The notes under the pieces are model-generated. The model was not told the DNA's origin and did no database searches. It worked only from the letters and a program-made list of their open reading frames with translations. Shown piece by piece: positions 22,641 to 34,615 of a stretch of 64,000 nt of DNA; within the stretch, counting starts at the first letter, position 1; each line of letters begins with the position of its first letter. The stretch is from Porites lobata (lineage: Eukaryota > Cnidaria > Anthozoa > Scleractinia > Poritidae), in contig CALNXK010000302.1 in assembly GCA_942486035.1 (NCBI GenBank), positions 1 to 64,000 of the forward strand. Reading direction: 5' to 3'. Made by a program: the position numbers and the translations under genes.

Positions 22641-23089
22641 AAAATATCCCATAATGGATTTGTGATTATTTTGTGTCCCAGCAAACAGAGCTCACCCAAA
22701 GCGAGACTCCGCCAACTTCAATAACTCTCATAATATGTAAAGGAACATGAAGCATGAATAATATCAATAACGACCTTGCCGACCTTAAGCAAACTACCGA
22801 TCACTTGAATTAAGCCGAGTGCGGGCGTTACGAAATACAGTAAATGTAATAATGATATAATAATTTATGAACTTATTGTGTGCAACTTAACATGAGAATG
22901 ATCAGCCGTGCAATGCAAGTGCATTACTCTACAAGAAACAAACAAAAGATAATGCATTAAAAAAATAACAATAAAAAGAATGTATATGCATGCAAGTAAG
23001 AACTGAATATAAAATTGATCACCAATATACAGTTCTAAAAAGGTAAGTCTTAAGCGCGGATGTCAATATATATCGACCAGAGGTCTGCA

Positions 23090-23822
23090 AAAGTGAAAAA
23101 TTGAAAATTCTCAAAAAACTTAACAAAGTAGCACTAGGTAAGCTGTTAACATAAATATAATTTTTACTTCGACCCGATAATTATTTTAGACGTACGGGGG
23201 GGATATTGGTTTCGCGGCTCTCGGACCGAGTTTTAGAGGCCCGAGACGGGTTGTCACGAAAAAATCGTTTGAAAAATCAAATCAATTGTAATGCGAACAG
23301 CAAATAACTTATTCAGAAAAGTACATAATTACACACATTTTAAGGGGTGATTTACTCAGTTTCAACGAAAATGTAGTATTTTGGAGATTTCTCCTTATTT
23401 TCAAAATTTTGAACGTTTCCGTTCAATGAAAAAATGGCAAATTTCAAAGCCCAAAATCTTCGACTGGTACCTCGTTTTCAGTAAAGAGTTAAAGAGCGTT
23501 ATCTCTTCTTTCAAAATCTGTTTTCAAAACTATGGGCAACTTAAAAGAAAATTTTTGAGGCCAAAAATTACAAGTAGTACTTTTCTGAAATTTGAGCTTT
23601 CCTCGCACAGCGGGGCGATGCTAAAAACTCGGAAAAATACTATAAGAAATCAGTTTGAGCAACAGCGGTTTGATGTTATCAGCTTTCAGAAACCAAGACG
23701 TGTTTATCCAGCGATCTGATATAATTTAAAACCGTTTGCTGACATGAAAGGCAGATTTAAGCTGTCAACTCCTGCCACGTGCACGAGTCACGTAAGGTTG
23801 TCAAAGGGAAAGCACTATAATA
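23090..23822 (+). mobile_element. LINE 3' end, copy 1 (5'-truncated)
   Basis: This matches the 3' untranslated part of the minus-strand LINE at 31145-32370. Shared parts are the GTAGCACTAGGTAAGCTGTT block, the GGCCCGAGACGGGTTGTCAC block and CCAAGACGTGTTTATCCAGC. About 365 bp (23290-23655) are present here but not in the other copy. It stops just before the hAT-type element at 23831, inside whose target duplication it ends. Confidence 0.75.
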
Positions 23823-24454
23823 AACCAGATCATAGGCGTACGGGCCGGGGGGGCGAGGGGGGCTGCAGCCCCCCCAAAGTTTGGGCAACTCAGATTTTTT
23901 GGGCAGCAAGAGAAAACTTGGGCAAAGCCAGTTTTTAAAGACGTTTCCATGTTTTTTATTATTATTATATTTTGAAGACCCAAATATTTTCTATTTTAAC
24001 CAGAAGTCGGCGTAATAATTCAGTTACGTTCACACGAGAGAGTGGTTGCCTAGCACCTGATGAGTTTCTGGTTATAAGGGAAGGGTATCATATGCTGATT
24101 TTTTGTTGTTGTTGTTGGGCACTGTACTTCACTGTACTAGCTGGAGTGGGCTATTTCCAGTCATGAATTGATTAGAATAAACTTCCGCATAACTTTCTAG
24201 AATCACCTCCGCTCCTAGAACAGTGTGTGGCAGAGTACGCATCAGCAATGGGTCTGAAAGTGAAGTGGCTGACTAATTCTCAGTTTGAATTACGAGAATA
24301 ATCATAATTTTCTTGAAAAAATCTATCGAGGGTTTAAAAATTATTCACTAATTTGTTTAAGTAGACCGAAATGTTTACGAAACTCCTAACAAGATCGAGC
24401 GCTAATCAAATCCTTCCTTATTAGCAACTGGCAGGAGCTATCTCCAAGATCTTT

Positions 24455-24618
24455 CATACCGTAGTTACTAAAACATGGAACGACCTAAAACCACCTAAAA
24501 CCATCTACAACCACCTAAAACCACCTACAACCACCTACAACCATCTACAACCACCTCAAAAACATCTACAACCACTCGCAAACAATCTAAAACCATCTAA
24601 AACAGGGTATAAATGTCT
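24455..24618 (+). repeat. CCACCTAAAACCATCTACAA array, left arm
   Basis: This is a run of 10-bp-period words (ACCACCTAAA, ACCATCTACA) preceded by AGTTACTAAAACATGGAACG. The whole is inverted at 26163-26355, making arms of about 165-190 bp around 1.5 kb. Both arms also share AAATGTCTGAAATA at their inner ends, where the MITE at 24627 has inserted. Confidence 0.85.
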
Positions 24619-24626
24619 GAAATAGT

Positions 24627-25075
24627 CCCGGGGGGGCACTTGGGTATTTTTTGGGTGGGTATGTGCCGCCCGGGACTCCAAATTGGCACCCCGTTCTAGA
24701 AAAAATTTCCCCTAAAATTGATACCCCGTTCTAGAAATAGGCCAATTTTTTATACCCCGTTCTAGAATTCGCCCTAAAACTAACACCCCGTTCTAGAAAT
24801 GGGCCAATTTTTTATACTCCGTTCTAGGGTGCAACAAGAGTACAACGGTTTGCTTCTTAACGCACTGAACCGTATTTTAAAAGCAATCTGTCCTTGAATG
24901 CTTCCAAATGGCCACTTACAAAAGTGGAGAGCTTTCGTGCGTTCGAAATATTATACCCCGTTCTAGAAACCGCGTCTGAAATGGATACCCCGTTCTAAAC
25001 CAGGAGCTTCAAAATCACTACCCCTTTGGGCGGCACATACCCGTATAGGTAATGTATGGAAGTACCCCCCCCGGG
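24627..25075. mobile_element. CCCGGGGGGG-ended MITE with ACCCCGTTCTAGAA repeats
   Basis: The ends CCCGGGGGGGCACTTGGGTA and, inverted, CCCCGGGGGGGGTACTTCCA bound 449 bp. The flanking 8-bp duplication GAAATAGT (24619-24626 and 25076-25083) is exact. Inside are six or more copies of TACCCCGTTCTAGAA. It inserted into one arm of the CCACCTAAAA inverted pair. The 8-bp duplication suggests hAT or P type. Confidence 0.9.
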
Positions 25076-25651
25076 GAAATAGTTTCACACAAATGTATGG
25101 AGGCCCGCAGAATCCTTTAGTCTAGTGTGAACGTGTCTCACTTGTAGAGCCTGATTTTATACAGCTATTAACCCGTTTACAGTTGCAAGAATTAGAAAAC
25201 ATTATATAATGATATTTCATAGTTCTTTTCAGCAAAATGAATCAAAACGTTCTTACCAGTAACGTCCCTTGGCGAGGAGGGAAGACCCGACTAGCGACTG
25301 TGATCCAAATTTTTCGTTCCGTTTTAGCTCGTAAAGTTCCAACTACTCTAGCCTGTGCCAGGCTCTCAGATAGTATAGTGGGGACGTATTTACAACGAGC
25401 AAAGCGAAAATAAGTAGCGGGCATATCCCATCACTCCCAAGAAGAGGGCCGGGGTGAAAGTTGGCGTCCAAAACATAATAAAGGTATATAAAAATCCAGG
25501 TAAATTACTTTCTGAATACAATCATTCACTATTAAAATTTTTCAACCCATTTTTATTAATTTCGGCTCGTCTTAACTTGTTTTTTTCTGAATCCATTGCA
25601 TTTTAGATTTTTTTAAATAACATTTTTAACAATGATTACACCTACTAGTCT

Positions 25652-25709
25652 CCGTTTCCTGTGTCGTGACGCAAGGGAGTTTAGCCTTGCGTGATGACAC
25701 AGGAAACGG
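25652..25709. repeat. Palindrome, 24-bp stem
   Basis: CCGTTTCCTGTGTC with TGACGCAAGG is inverted after a GAGTTTAG-containing loop, with a single mismatch/bulge. ACTAG words flank it on both sides. It is probably a tiny fold-back element; it is also microRNA-precursor sized. Confidence 0.7.
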
Positions 25710-26162
25710 GTGTGAAAGACACTAGGGTTCATCTAAAGAAAGTCACCTGGAATGTACAGACATGTTTGGCGGATGAGATGCTAAAAAAATTAACTTGTTC
25801 TTAGGAATGTAATCCGCCACCTCAGAACAAAACAGCAGTGAAGCAGACTCCGAGAGAGAGAGAAACCCTACCTTGTGCCATTGCGGAAACAAATGAAACG
25901 TGAACCAAAACGTCTCACTGGTACCCAGGGTAGAAAAAGCCTACGAGTTTGTTATTTTATTTTATTATTTTTTGTGACTTGATAGTTCATTTTGTAAAGT
26001 TCTTTAAGTCTTTTAATAAACTTAGCATGATCTCGCATTTCATTTCGTGACTTAAGCCAATGGTTGATGATACAAGGGACCAGGGAGAGTAAGATTTTAG
26101 GGGGAAGTGGATGTTTTGTTCGATTCTCGTATTTCATGTTCGTGACATGTTGTCGTCTCGCC

Positions 26163-26355
26163 TTATTTCAGACATTTATACCTTGTTTTAGATGGTTTTA
26201 GATTGTTTGCGAGTGGTTGTAGATGTTTTTGAGGTGGTTGTAGATGGTTGTAGGTGGTTGTTGAATTTTTTGAGGTGGTTGTAGGTGGTTTTAGGTGGTT
26301 GTAGATGGTTTTAGGTGGTTTTAGGTCGTTCCATGTTTTAGTAACTACGTCTTTC
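26163..26355 (-). repeat. CCACCTAAAA array, right arm (inverted)
   Basis: This is the inverse of 24455-24618, reading GGTGGTTGTAGATGGTTTTA on the plus strand and ending with CGTTCCATGTTTTAGTAACT. Because this arm lacks the MITE, it shows the empty site AAATGTCTGAAATA. Confidence 0.85.
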
Positions 26356-28235
26356 ATACACGTTTTTAATAAGATTGAAACTCCGTTTTCTAAACATCAA
26401 GATTTTCCTTTTTTACCTTATTTCTCACAATAAAAACTTCATCCCAAAATATCTCGATAACGCTCTTACAGTTCCGTTTTAACTTCACGAACATCGAGGC
26501 GACTATTAGAGGAACAAGACGCCTAAAGTCGTTTCCGTGGGATGCGTTGGCCATGGAAGCATAATGGCGTTCCATCTGAATTTGGAAAAATTAGGGAAAC
26601 CGGAAAGATGTGTCACGTTATGAGCACGCAGTCTACTATTTCTCCCTAATCCACATCCCCTTCTTGCTTCCTCCCTATCCCCTACCACTTTCGACACCTA
26701 CTACGCAAGCTAAATTTATAGTTGTCGGTGGTCGCAAGGATGGAGTTGATCTTGTTTTGATCTATCGCCATGTAGTTATTTTCGTAGCACGATTTGGATT
26801 AAAAAAGAAGTTATTTTGCATCAAAACAAGGTTTACCCGTGTAACTTAAATTGGAATGTTGACGGAAACAAGTAATGGAAAACATGCGCATAATGCTCTC
26901 TGATTAACCTGAACAGGAACTACATGTATAAAAATAGGTCATATCTTGGTAGTAAGTTGCCACAGGTAACTTTTTCAAAGAGAAATGAACATTGTAGTTT
27001 TAGGTTAATGGAACAAAACAAAACAAAACATCCGCTTGCTTTATCCAGGTTGAACCCAGGGTTACAAAGTTCGATAAAATTCCAATATTTTAATCCAAGA
27101 TGAAAGTTTAATATTCCAAGATGCTCTTGATACAGTTAAAAATTAATTGCAACGTGTTTCCAAGGTCTCAAAGTTAACATAGTTGTCATAGTTCCAATGA
27201 TTATCCCTGATCCCAAGGAAAAATAAGTTTCCTAAGGTCCTGATCCGTGTCCCATCCAGAAGTCCAATCCATACCAAAAGCGAGTCGTCGATCGACGAGG
27301 ACAATATTTTCGCGATTTCACCGTCAATCGTCAAGGGTACGAGTTGAAATTTAGGCGATTTAACCTCCCATCGTCAAGGTGTTTTCGATAAAAAAAGAAA
27401 AAAACTGAACTCTAGCTGTGCTCGGCAAAAACTGGCGAACCCCGATCGGAAATCATGGCCCGCGACCAGACGCTACTAAAACCTTATGAAAAAGCTACAC
27501 CGAAATAAAAAAGAATCATGAAGGGAAGAAATAATTTGGCTTAGGTCGCCTTTCGTGACTTGGCAGTATCTCGAAGGATTTCGCTAGTTAACAAGCCATC
27601 CTAAACCACGTGTGGAAAAACTCAAGGGCGACAAATTTGGCAAGGAACGTTCTGATTTCGACTTTCTTCAGAAGAAGCAAATCGATTAAAAATCGATACA
27701 GATTTTGTACAATCTGATTGGTGGGCTCGGAAGAAGAGATAATCGATAAAGATTTTAGGCAATCCTATTGGCTGGCTCTGCAATTTTGGGTACAACCGAA
27801 CCGGATTTTTACCGTGGGAGTGCCACAGGCATCCCACGGAAAGAGCTTCCCTGAACGATTTTGTAAGAACAGTTCCCAGTGAGAAATATTGCTGCAAGTA
27901 TAATAGGTAATGGCGTCATTTCGTTGCTATGACAGCTCCGATGTCAGTGCAATCCTGATCATCACAAATTTCCCTCTTTATCTAATACAACTGTGGTGGC
28001 AATTTTTTCCAAATGCTTGTTTGTGGCGACGTAGTTTATGCTCAAACTTGGCAGGTATTGACTCTGAAAAACTGTATCGAGCCACTTTCATATGCCAGTA
28101 CGGCCTATTTTGTTGCATGGCCCTAGTTTCCTTCCGACTGTTTTGTAAAAATTTGGGCAACTTGCAAGAATTTTTTGGGCAAATGGATTATCGCCCCCCC
28201 TGGCAAAAAATTGCCCGTACGCCTATGAACCAGAT

Positions 28236-29787
28236 TAACTCTAAAAATCACAACGTTTTTGCGTCCAGGAATTGGATTTTACTGAACAGAACAATACTTA
28301 TGAGTGTATGTTTCATACCTTAGCATGGATTTCCTAGATATTGGAATTAAAAAACATCAAGGGCAGCATTGGTAAGAGAATCTTTGACTGCTCTCAAGGT
28401 CGATGGAGACATTTACCTGAATTCATCGGAAATATGCCAACACCAACAACAACTCGAGCATTTGTTGGGTATTTGTCTTTTTTTCGAGGAAAAGTTCGGG
28501 TAAGCAGTTTCACGCAAAAACCATTTGGCTCAAAAAATGTTTTAAAGCCTACCCTGGATATGAGGCAACAAGTATTTCCTCGAAATAAGCTAAAAAATAA
28601 TAATAAAAAAAACAATTCACGCAGTGAATAAATGGGTGAAACAGGATTAATAATTATCGAATTCTTGCCTAACCTGAGGGATTTCCCGATACACTCTTTT
28701 TTTTTTATAAGAATGTTGTTTTCCGGCCCAGGCTGAATATTCTTATTTTTCTGCCGATTTTAAGCTGAAAATATTCTTGTATTATTCTTAAATTATAGCT
28801 TATGACATTTCCGTTTTAGAATTTGTTGGGGTATCAATTACAAGTGTTTGGTATCTAGATCTGTATCGCGTTACATTGTGAACGTGCTCCATCGCTTTTC
28901 GTTCGTTCAGCGAGGTCAAGATGGCACGTCAAACGACACTTGGCCGTTTGAGCTTTAAAAAAAGCATTTCGCAGACAAAATTATATCTGTCCTTTTCAAA
29001 ATCTCAGCCTCGGCCTTATTCTTAAAATATTCTTAAAATTTCGCAAATTTCAGCCTCGATATTCTTATAACATATATGCTTCTGAGCAGGACTCCATTGA
29101 CGATAAAACATGTCGAAAAAGGGCCGAAGAACACGGGGTTACGCTCCGGCTTAGCTAAAAAAATCCGAATTTTTTGCAGGACTTAACAAGAATTTTTCAA
29201 AAAGGACGCGTCATAGCTAAGTCGCGTCTTACTTCAAATGAAACGTGTTTTTTGTACGGGAGGTTAACGTCCCACTTAAGATACGTGCAGGCTTATCTAA
29301 ATCAGTGACATTTTGAAACGCGGTAGGTGTCCCTCTTCAGGTCCATCCTACATACACTCTGTTTTTTTTATAAGAATATATTTTATAAGAATATCGAGGC
29401 GGAAATTTGCGAAATTTTAAGAATATTTTAAGAATAAAGCCGAGGCTGAGATTTTGAAAAGGATACATATAATTTTGTGTGTTGAAACATCTGTAAATAC
29501 AATACAGTAAGAACCGAAAACAACAGCTAAAAGGAGGCACACAGTTTGAACTAACCAGGGAAAAGAGGCTTCTGATTTTCTAAAATGTCATTGATGCACA
29601 GTTCAATTAGACTTGTTACTACCCCTCGGGCAACCACAGGGACAATTCCAGCCCTTCGGGCACGGGGGTGGGGAGTTGTTTGAAGTGGTCATGTTCCGGA
29701 CTTTTCGGTGGTGGGTGGCGAGACAAATCAAAAATAACTTCTCTTTAAGTTTGTTTTTGTGAAGTACATCATTTCTCACGCGGTTGA
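28236..29787. other. Unassigned stretch with TATAAGAAT inverted repeats
   Basis: 28984-29070 is inverted at about 29383-29475 with high identity (core ATTTTAAGAATATTTTAAGA). ACTCTTTTTTTTATAAGAAT-like words at about 28696 and 29356 mark probable element ends. No gene is seen. The stretch 29480-29787 is anonymous. Confidence 0.5.
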
Positions 29788-29799
29788 CAAGATGGCGGC
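29788..29799 (+). promoter_or_regulatory. YY1-type motif, possible transcription start region
   Basis: CAAGATGGCGGC matches the YY1 element found just downstream of many animal transcription starts. It opens a 12-codon upstream reading frame (ending TGA at 29827) ahead of the candidate exon at 29834. Confidence 0.35.
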
Positions 29800-29833
29800 G
29801 GACTCCGTAGCTGTGGAAAGGTCCTTGTGAAAC

Positions 29834-29925
29834 ATGTCCCGGCAACATACAGGGCATCACGTAATTGAAGTCAACACCTTGACTCAACTCTATGAACAGG
29901 GAGAAGCGATAAGTTCCATCATACC
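29834..29925 (+). CDS. Candidate first coding exon of an unknown gene
   Basis: An ATG at 29834 opens 30 codons (MSRQHTGHHVIEVNTLTQLY, then EQGEAISSII) that end at a strong donor, CCGTAAGT (GT at 29926). The residue mix looks protein-like. The YY1-type motif 45 bases upstream supports a transcription start. I do not recognise the family, and I could not find the next exon downstream, where the sequence turns into a reversed LINE fragment. It may be real with a long intron, or a retained fragment. Confidence 0.35.
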
Positions 29926-29931
29926 GTAAGT

Positions 29932-31140
29932 GATGCATGATGTCTAGAAGTGAATAGTGTGTCCAGAGACGTTTATCCTTTTGTTTTTGACAATGAGCGA
30001 GTGAATCGGAGCGCAGAAACGGGCCCTAACCCCACCCCATTGCCCAAAGTTCACTAAATCCCCGCGCTTTTTATTTTTGTACAAGAACAGAACAAGCAAG
30101 TTCTTACCTTTCATTTAATTTCCATGTGCAGTTTACAAATAAGAACGTGGGTTCCCTTTGGTGGAGCTTGAAAACAACGAGACATAGCTGTGTAGCGGGC
30201 GCTTCGAAGTAGGGCGCGATAAAGAACGGGCTCGTGAGGAGATATGCGTGTCTCTCTAAACAAGACAATCACCAAACCGAAACAAACTCAATATGGCAGA
30301 AAATATAGTGGTCGATTTCATAGAAAAAGGGATACACCACCGAACCTCTTATGCCTGGAACTGTTGTTATAATGCTCATCTTTCAATTAAAAGAATTAAT
30401 TAAGGTCAAAAGTTAAACCTTGTCGTTTCTTTTTCCTTTCCTTTTCCCCTTTTTTTGTGATAATGCCAAAAAATTGGGTCGGTCGGACGACGCTAAACGA
30501 AGAAAAAAAGGGGGATGCCTTCGAAATATAGTTATTTGGGTCTCTCAGAGTATAGAAGTATAAGTTTACAAGGCCAGGATCGAGCGTATACTGAGTAATT
30601 ACATGACATTGCCAAAAAATCAACGAAAGGCTGACTCTACAAGGCGCTGCCTGACAACGAAATGGTGAACAAGAAGTGCTGCCTCTCATTTAATAGAGAC
30701 GTGAACTAACGCGAGGTGGACCACATCCTGAACTCCCGCGAAAACCACAAGAGAGGAGCGCTCAAGGCTAAGGAGACTAAAGCCGGAAAAAAACAACAAG
30801 AGTCTTGAGAAACGTCCTTATCCTATTCTGTCCGGGTTCATACTTTCAAGGACGCGCTGATCAAGAATCATACCTAAGGAATGAAAACTTCTCGCAGCTT
30901 CCAGTGAAAGTATGCAAAGAGTGACAACAGTGGTAAGCGGTCGTTCTGTGAAATGTAACACGCAATCTTTGCCGTTTGAATTTTTGCTGTTGTTGATCTG
31001 TTCTCCCGTGTGGATGCTTCACATTTCCAATATCTGGGAACACCATGTTAAGGTACGAACAACAAACACTCACAACAATGTTTTGCACGCTAAAATCTGA
31101 CTTCCTGGACGTAAAAAGTTTTGAATTTTAATTAATTTAA
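29932..31140. other. Unassigned stretch
   Basis: No gene is assigned. About 30650-30810 (+) has a Lys/Glu-rich open run (REVDHILNSRENHKRGALKA) ended by TGA, with one in-frame TAA upstream. It could be a decayed coding fragment. A donor-like AAGGTACG lies near 31054 after an open run. Neither is enough to call. Confidence 0.35.
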
Positions 31141-31144
31141 TTAT

Positions 31145-32370
31145 TTAATTAGTGCTTTGCCCTTTGACAACGTGCACTTCCCATGTTAGCTAAACGGTTT
31201 TAAATTATATCAGATCGCTGGATAAACACGTCTTGGTTCATGAAAACTGATAACATCAAACCACTGTTGCTTAAACTACAATTGATTTGATTTTTAAAAC
31301 GATTTTTTCGTGACAACCCGTCTCGGGCCTCTAAAACCAGGTCCGAGAGCTGCGAGACCAATATCCCCCCACGTACGCCTAAAATAAATATCGGATAGAA
31401 GTAAAAATAATATTTATGTTAACAGCTTACCTAGTGCTACTTTGTGAATTTTTTTGACAACTGTTCACATTAGTAATCGCACGAAGTTCTTTTGGAAGAG
31501 AGTTCCAGAGCGTTGGCGCTGCTACCATGAAAGCTCTATCGGCTAACGTGATCGAACAGCCTGCTGGCATAGAAAGTAAAATACTACCTGAAGATCTAAG
31601 GTTATATAAAGACGATTTAAATGTTAGTAACTTATACCCGCCAACCTTTTTACATTTATAGGCATGACATTTTTTATCTTAAGAGAGCCAAGATTTTTCG
31701 TAGGGGTCCGATAATATCCGAAGATGTCCGAAGACGTTCCGAAGACTTCCGAAGACGTTACGAAGAGTTCCGTCTAACACGAACACAGGAACACAAAGGA
31801 ACATTGACTTCCCTACTAATAAAGGAGAATTCGGAGAAAGTCGATCATCCACATAGACTTTTCTTTTCTCTCTTTGGTTCTGGTTTGTTTAAATAATTAA
31901 TATATTTTTCAAAATGTGTCAGTTAATGCTGTAATGGCTCAAACGTTTCTACCAGGCGTGGCAAATCGGAACACAGGGATGAGATCCAAGTTTTCGATCT
32001 GCAGGCGTGACAATCACGCCTTAGGCGTGACACTTGGCAGGTATAGTAACTCGCATAGATATCTAGGAACAAGGCCGTGAATTGCTTTGAACGTAATAAG
32101 CAGTATCTATTTTGTATCCGGGCTTTAACAGGAAGCCAATGCAAACTACGAAGAAGGGGTGAGATGTGGCAAAACCTAGGCACATTACAAACTAGCCTGG
32201 CTGAGGCGTTCAAAACTCTCTGCAATTTGTGAAGCTGGCAGTTGGGCAGCCCATACAAAAGACTGTTGCAATAATCAACACGAGATGTCATAAATGCATG
32301 GACAAGCATTTCCGTTGATTCTCGAGACAAATACTTGCGAATGCACGTAAGGGATCACATGTCGCGCGTG
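31145..32370 (-). pseudogene. LINE (CR1/L2-like) 3' portion, frame-broken
   Basis: Minus-strand frames give the end of a non-LTR reverse transcriptase: AFMTSRVDYCNSLLYGLPNC, then FCHISPLLRSLHWLPVKARI (31923-32330). A frameshift follows (FKAIHGLVPRYLCELLYLPS), and then the C-terminal signature DRAFMVAAPTLWNSLPKELR near 31475-31545. About 280 bp between 31640 and 31920 do not read as LINE protein. The 3' untranslated part (31145-31450) is shared with 23090-23822 and ends in TAATTAAATAATTAAATTAA-like sequence. The 5' part and the catalytic box are missing. Confidence 0.85.
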
Positions 32371-32499
32371 ACATCACGATGGTATGACTCTGCACTATGA
32401 GAAGGTTGACAAGCAAAAGCGCGATCTACGATATTGACAAAACAGCTGATTTCCAGCACTAGTGCACATAAACCAGTCATGCAAAAAGATACTAATGTT

Positions 32500-33540
32500 T
32501 CTACTGAACTTGGGAGATACATGAGTGTAAATAGAACCTTTACTAAGAATTCAAAAAGGCTTTTCTTGAAAACTCACTGCTCACTAAATATTCTTTGGAA
32601 CGTTTTCTTTCTATTTGCGGTGAGAAACTGTCTGAAGGCTTTTTAAAGTTCTATAAGCTTATAATCAAACCTGATACTCGGTCAGATCATTGTCTCAAAT
32701 CTTACAAACGTGCATAAACCAAATAGCCCCATAAACTACACTCGACTTCATTGAATTAAATATAGAAAATAAACATCAAATAAAATAATTACTCAGGCTT
32801 ACCTTTCGAGATGCACTGAAAACTATTAAATAAAGCCAAAATCGCTTCAGACTTTTCAACCCTCTTACGCATCAAGCAAGGTGAAAAACGAAAACGATGC
32901 CATCCGAAATCGGATTTCCGACTTTGACAAGCGACGTATATCTCAACCAAAATCCCGATAAACAAACTAGCCATGAATAACAGAAGACTCTTGATAGCAG
33001 CTGAATTTCATTTTGCACAATGTTCAGTGGAAAAAGACAGTTAAAAACATCACAAGTTGACACAAAACTCCGTCAGCTTCAGCTGTCAAAATCAACAAGT
33101 TTCAAGATGCTGCATAAATTTTCCGCACCTTTTGACCAATCAGAGCATAAAAATTGGCCGTAGAGCGTGACCAACGCGTGACCTTGGTGAGAAAAGTCAA
33201 AAGCAACTGGCATGTCTTCCCTGCCTGTAAAAACTGGCTGAATCTTAGCTTCCGAGGTCAGTTTGAAATCAAAATTTTAATTGTGCGGCACATATAAAAC
33301 ACAACATATTTCATATGAATTGAAAAAATTAAGCTTGAAAACTAGTAACTTGTCAGCGGATAACTTCAAAAAAATACTCGTCCTCGATGGGTCGACACCT
33401 GAGCCCGCGATACGGTCAGGTGATACTGGTCAGCGGGACCCTGTTTTGACAGCTGTCAATTGATCACAACATTGATGTGCAATATGTGTGCAATATCAGT
33501 CTTCCTGTGCTCCCAAACTAGCTTGAAAGTGTGGGATTGA
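32500..33540 (-). repeat. Dispersed repeat family G, copy 2
   Basis: This is the uninterrupted inverted partner of 1-2745. It shows the empty sites for the MITE at 511-942 (near 33085) and for the hAT-type element at 1098-2303 (GATATACG, near 32936). Its outer end lies next to repeat R. It is non-coding. Confidence 0.85.
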
Positions 33541-33544
33541 TCAT

Positions 33545-33700
33545 TGGTTGCCCTGTGGTGCGGACGGACGGGCAGCGGGCGGGCGGGCAGTGTACGGTCA
33601 CGTGATTACCAAATTTTCTGGGATGGGTAGATTACTCACCCATGGTGCTCCGCAGGTGCGCTTCGCGCGCCAGAGCTCCGCTATAAAGTCAGTATGCCAG
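33545..33700 (+). repeat. Repeat family R, copy 2
   Basis: It starts GTGCGGACGGACGGGC, passes through a GGGC run and GTACGGTCACGTGATTACC, and ends near AGAGCTCCGCTAT. It is the unsplit version of 13928-16075 and runs directly into repeat D copy 2, so R and D may be one family. Confidence 0.75.
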
Positions 33701-33709
33701 AAAAAATCT

Positions 33710-34615
33710 CGATTTGCTTGAACAGGGGCCGCGAGAAATCGGTGGGTAATGATGACGTTTCTATTGTTTGCGCCCGCAAGTACAAAATGGTTAGGATGAC
33801 GTAAAGACAGAAAATCCCGAAGGGACCGCTTAGGTAGATTTTCAATGGCACATTTATTGTGCAATCACACTTCGATACTCTTTTGCGTTACGTGTTATCA
33901 GTGACATTCTTTGGAGCAGTCGGGTTTGAAAGTTACGGACCAAAAGACACTCGTTAAGCGTAGATGAAGTTATAAGGTGCGTATAACTGTGTATATCTTA
34001 AACACTTGGAGAGTTTGCTAGACACGAGTTCACAAATCTTTGATTGGAAACCTTGCCAGATACTCTTTCTCTCTCTTTGACCGGAATAAGACTCAGCCCC
34101 AAATAAGCAAGAACAGTGAACAACGGCAAGCTTATCACTAGCAGAGCGCTGGACAATTAGAGAAATTCGCCGACTATCAAATTCTGTGCTGACTTATTCC
34201 CTGCTCACAGATGCCCTTCCGCTATAAAGTTTAAAATAAGACTAGAATGAGCAAGCGTGAATTGATCAAACGTCCTTTTAATTTCTAAGGCTTACTTTCC
34301 CGGCAAATAAAATGAACTGAACGTAAAAAGTGAAAGAGAAATAGCGAAAAATTCAACTCCTAATTAAATCTTTAATATGGTTTAGAATATACTATGCTCG
34401 AAACTGAGAATGTTTTGATCAAAGCTGTGTAAATCGAACTGAAACTGTGCATGGAACTTTACGTTTCCTGTATTTATCTCACCTATTGTATGGAATATGT
34501 GTGAAAATCTTCATTATCAATCGGTATATTTCAAAGAGCTACACAACGAGCAAGAATAGTATTGACCGACAATATACAGAGCGGGGGCAGCTGTAGTGTG
34601 AACTATTACCAGTCG
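33710..34615 (+). repeat. Dispersed repeat family D, copy 2
   Basis: Inverted partner of 10025-10895. It contains the run CAAGTACAAAATGGTTAGGA and ends near GGGGGCAGCTGTAGTGTGAA. No shared reading frame. Confidence 0.8.

Larger units (their letters stand above)
18121..22830. mobile_element. Large inverted-repeat-bounded element (4.7 kb), unknown family
   Basis: TAACGCCCGCACCTTGCTTG with ATTCAAGTGA (18121-18150) is inverted at 22801-22830 with four mismatches over 30 bp, and pairing continues a few bases inward (CGGTAG). I found no unambiguous target duplication and no transposase. The interior holds a minus-strand open segment with a good donor (GTAAGT at 18241-18236), a minisatellite (19330-19850), a palindrome (20065-20146), a 3' splice acceptor (TTTCATTTTATTGCAG, 20416-20431), an array of about 100-bp repeats, and AATAAA at 22618. 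It may be a non-autonomous transposon, or a non-coding transcription unit carried between inverted repeats. Confidence 0.6.
23831..28227 (-). mobile_element. Non-autonomous hAT-type element, copy B (4.4 kb)
   Basis: The termini CATAGGCGTACGGG / CCCGTACGCCTATG are identical to copy A. A perfect 8-bp duplication AACCAGAT lies at 23823-23830 and 28228-28235. Relative to copy A it is reversed and carries two extra blocks, about 24420-26370 and 26545-27830. Shared stretches are 23831 to about 24420, about 26370-26545 and about 27830-28227. No transposase is recognised in the extra blocks. They contain an inverted pair of CCACCTAAAA arrays, an independent MITE (24627-25075) and a palindrome (25652-25709). 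Confidence 0.9.

Noticed and set aside
23188..31380. CGTACGGGGGGG / CCCCCACGTACGCC words as transposon ends
   Set aside because: They resemble the hAT ends but lie within the aligned LINE 3' region of both copies, so they belong to the LINE tail.
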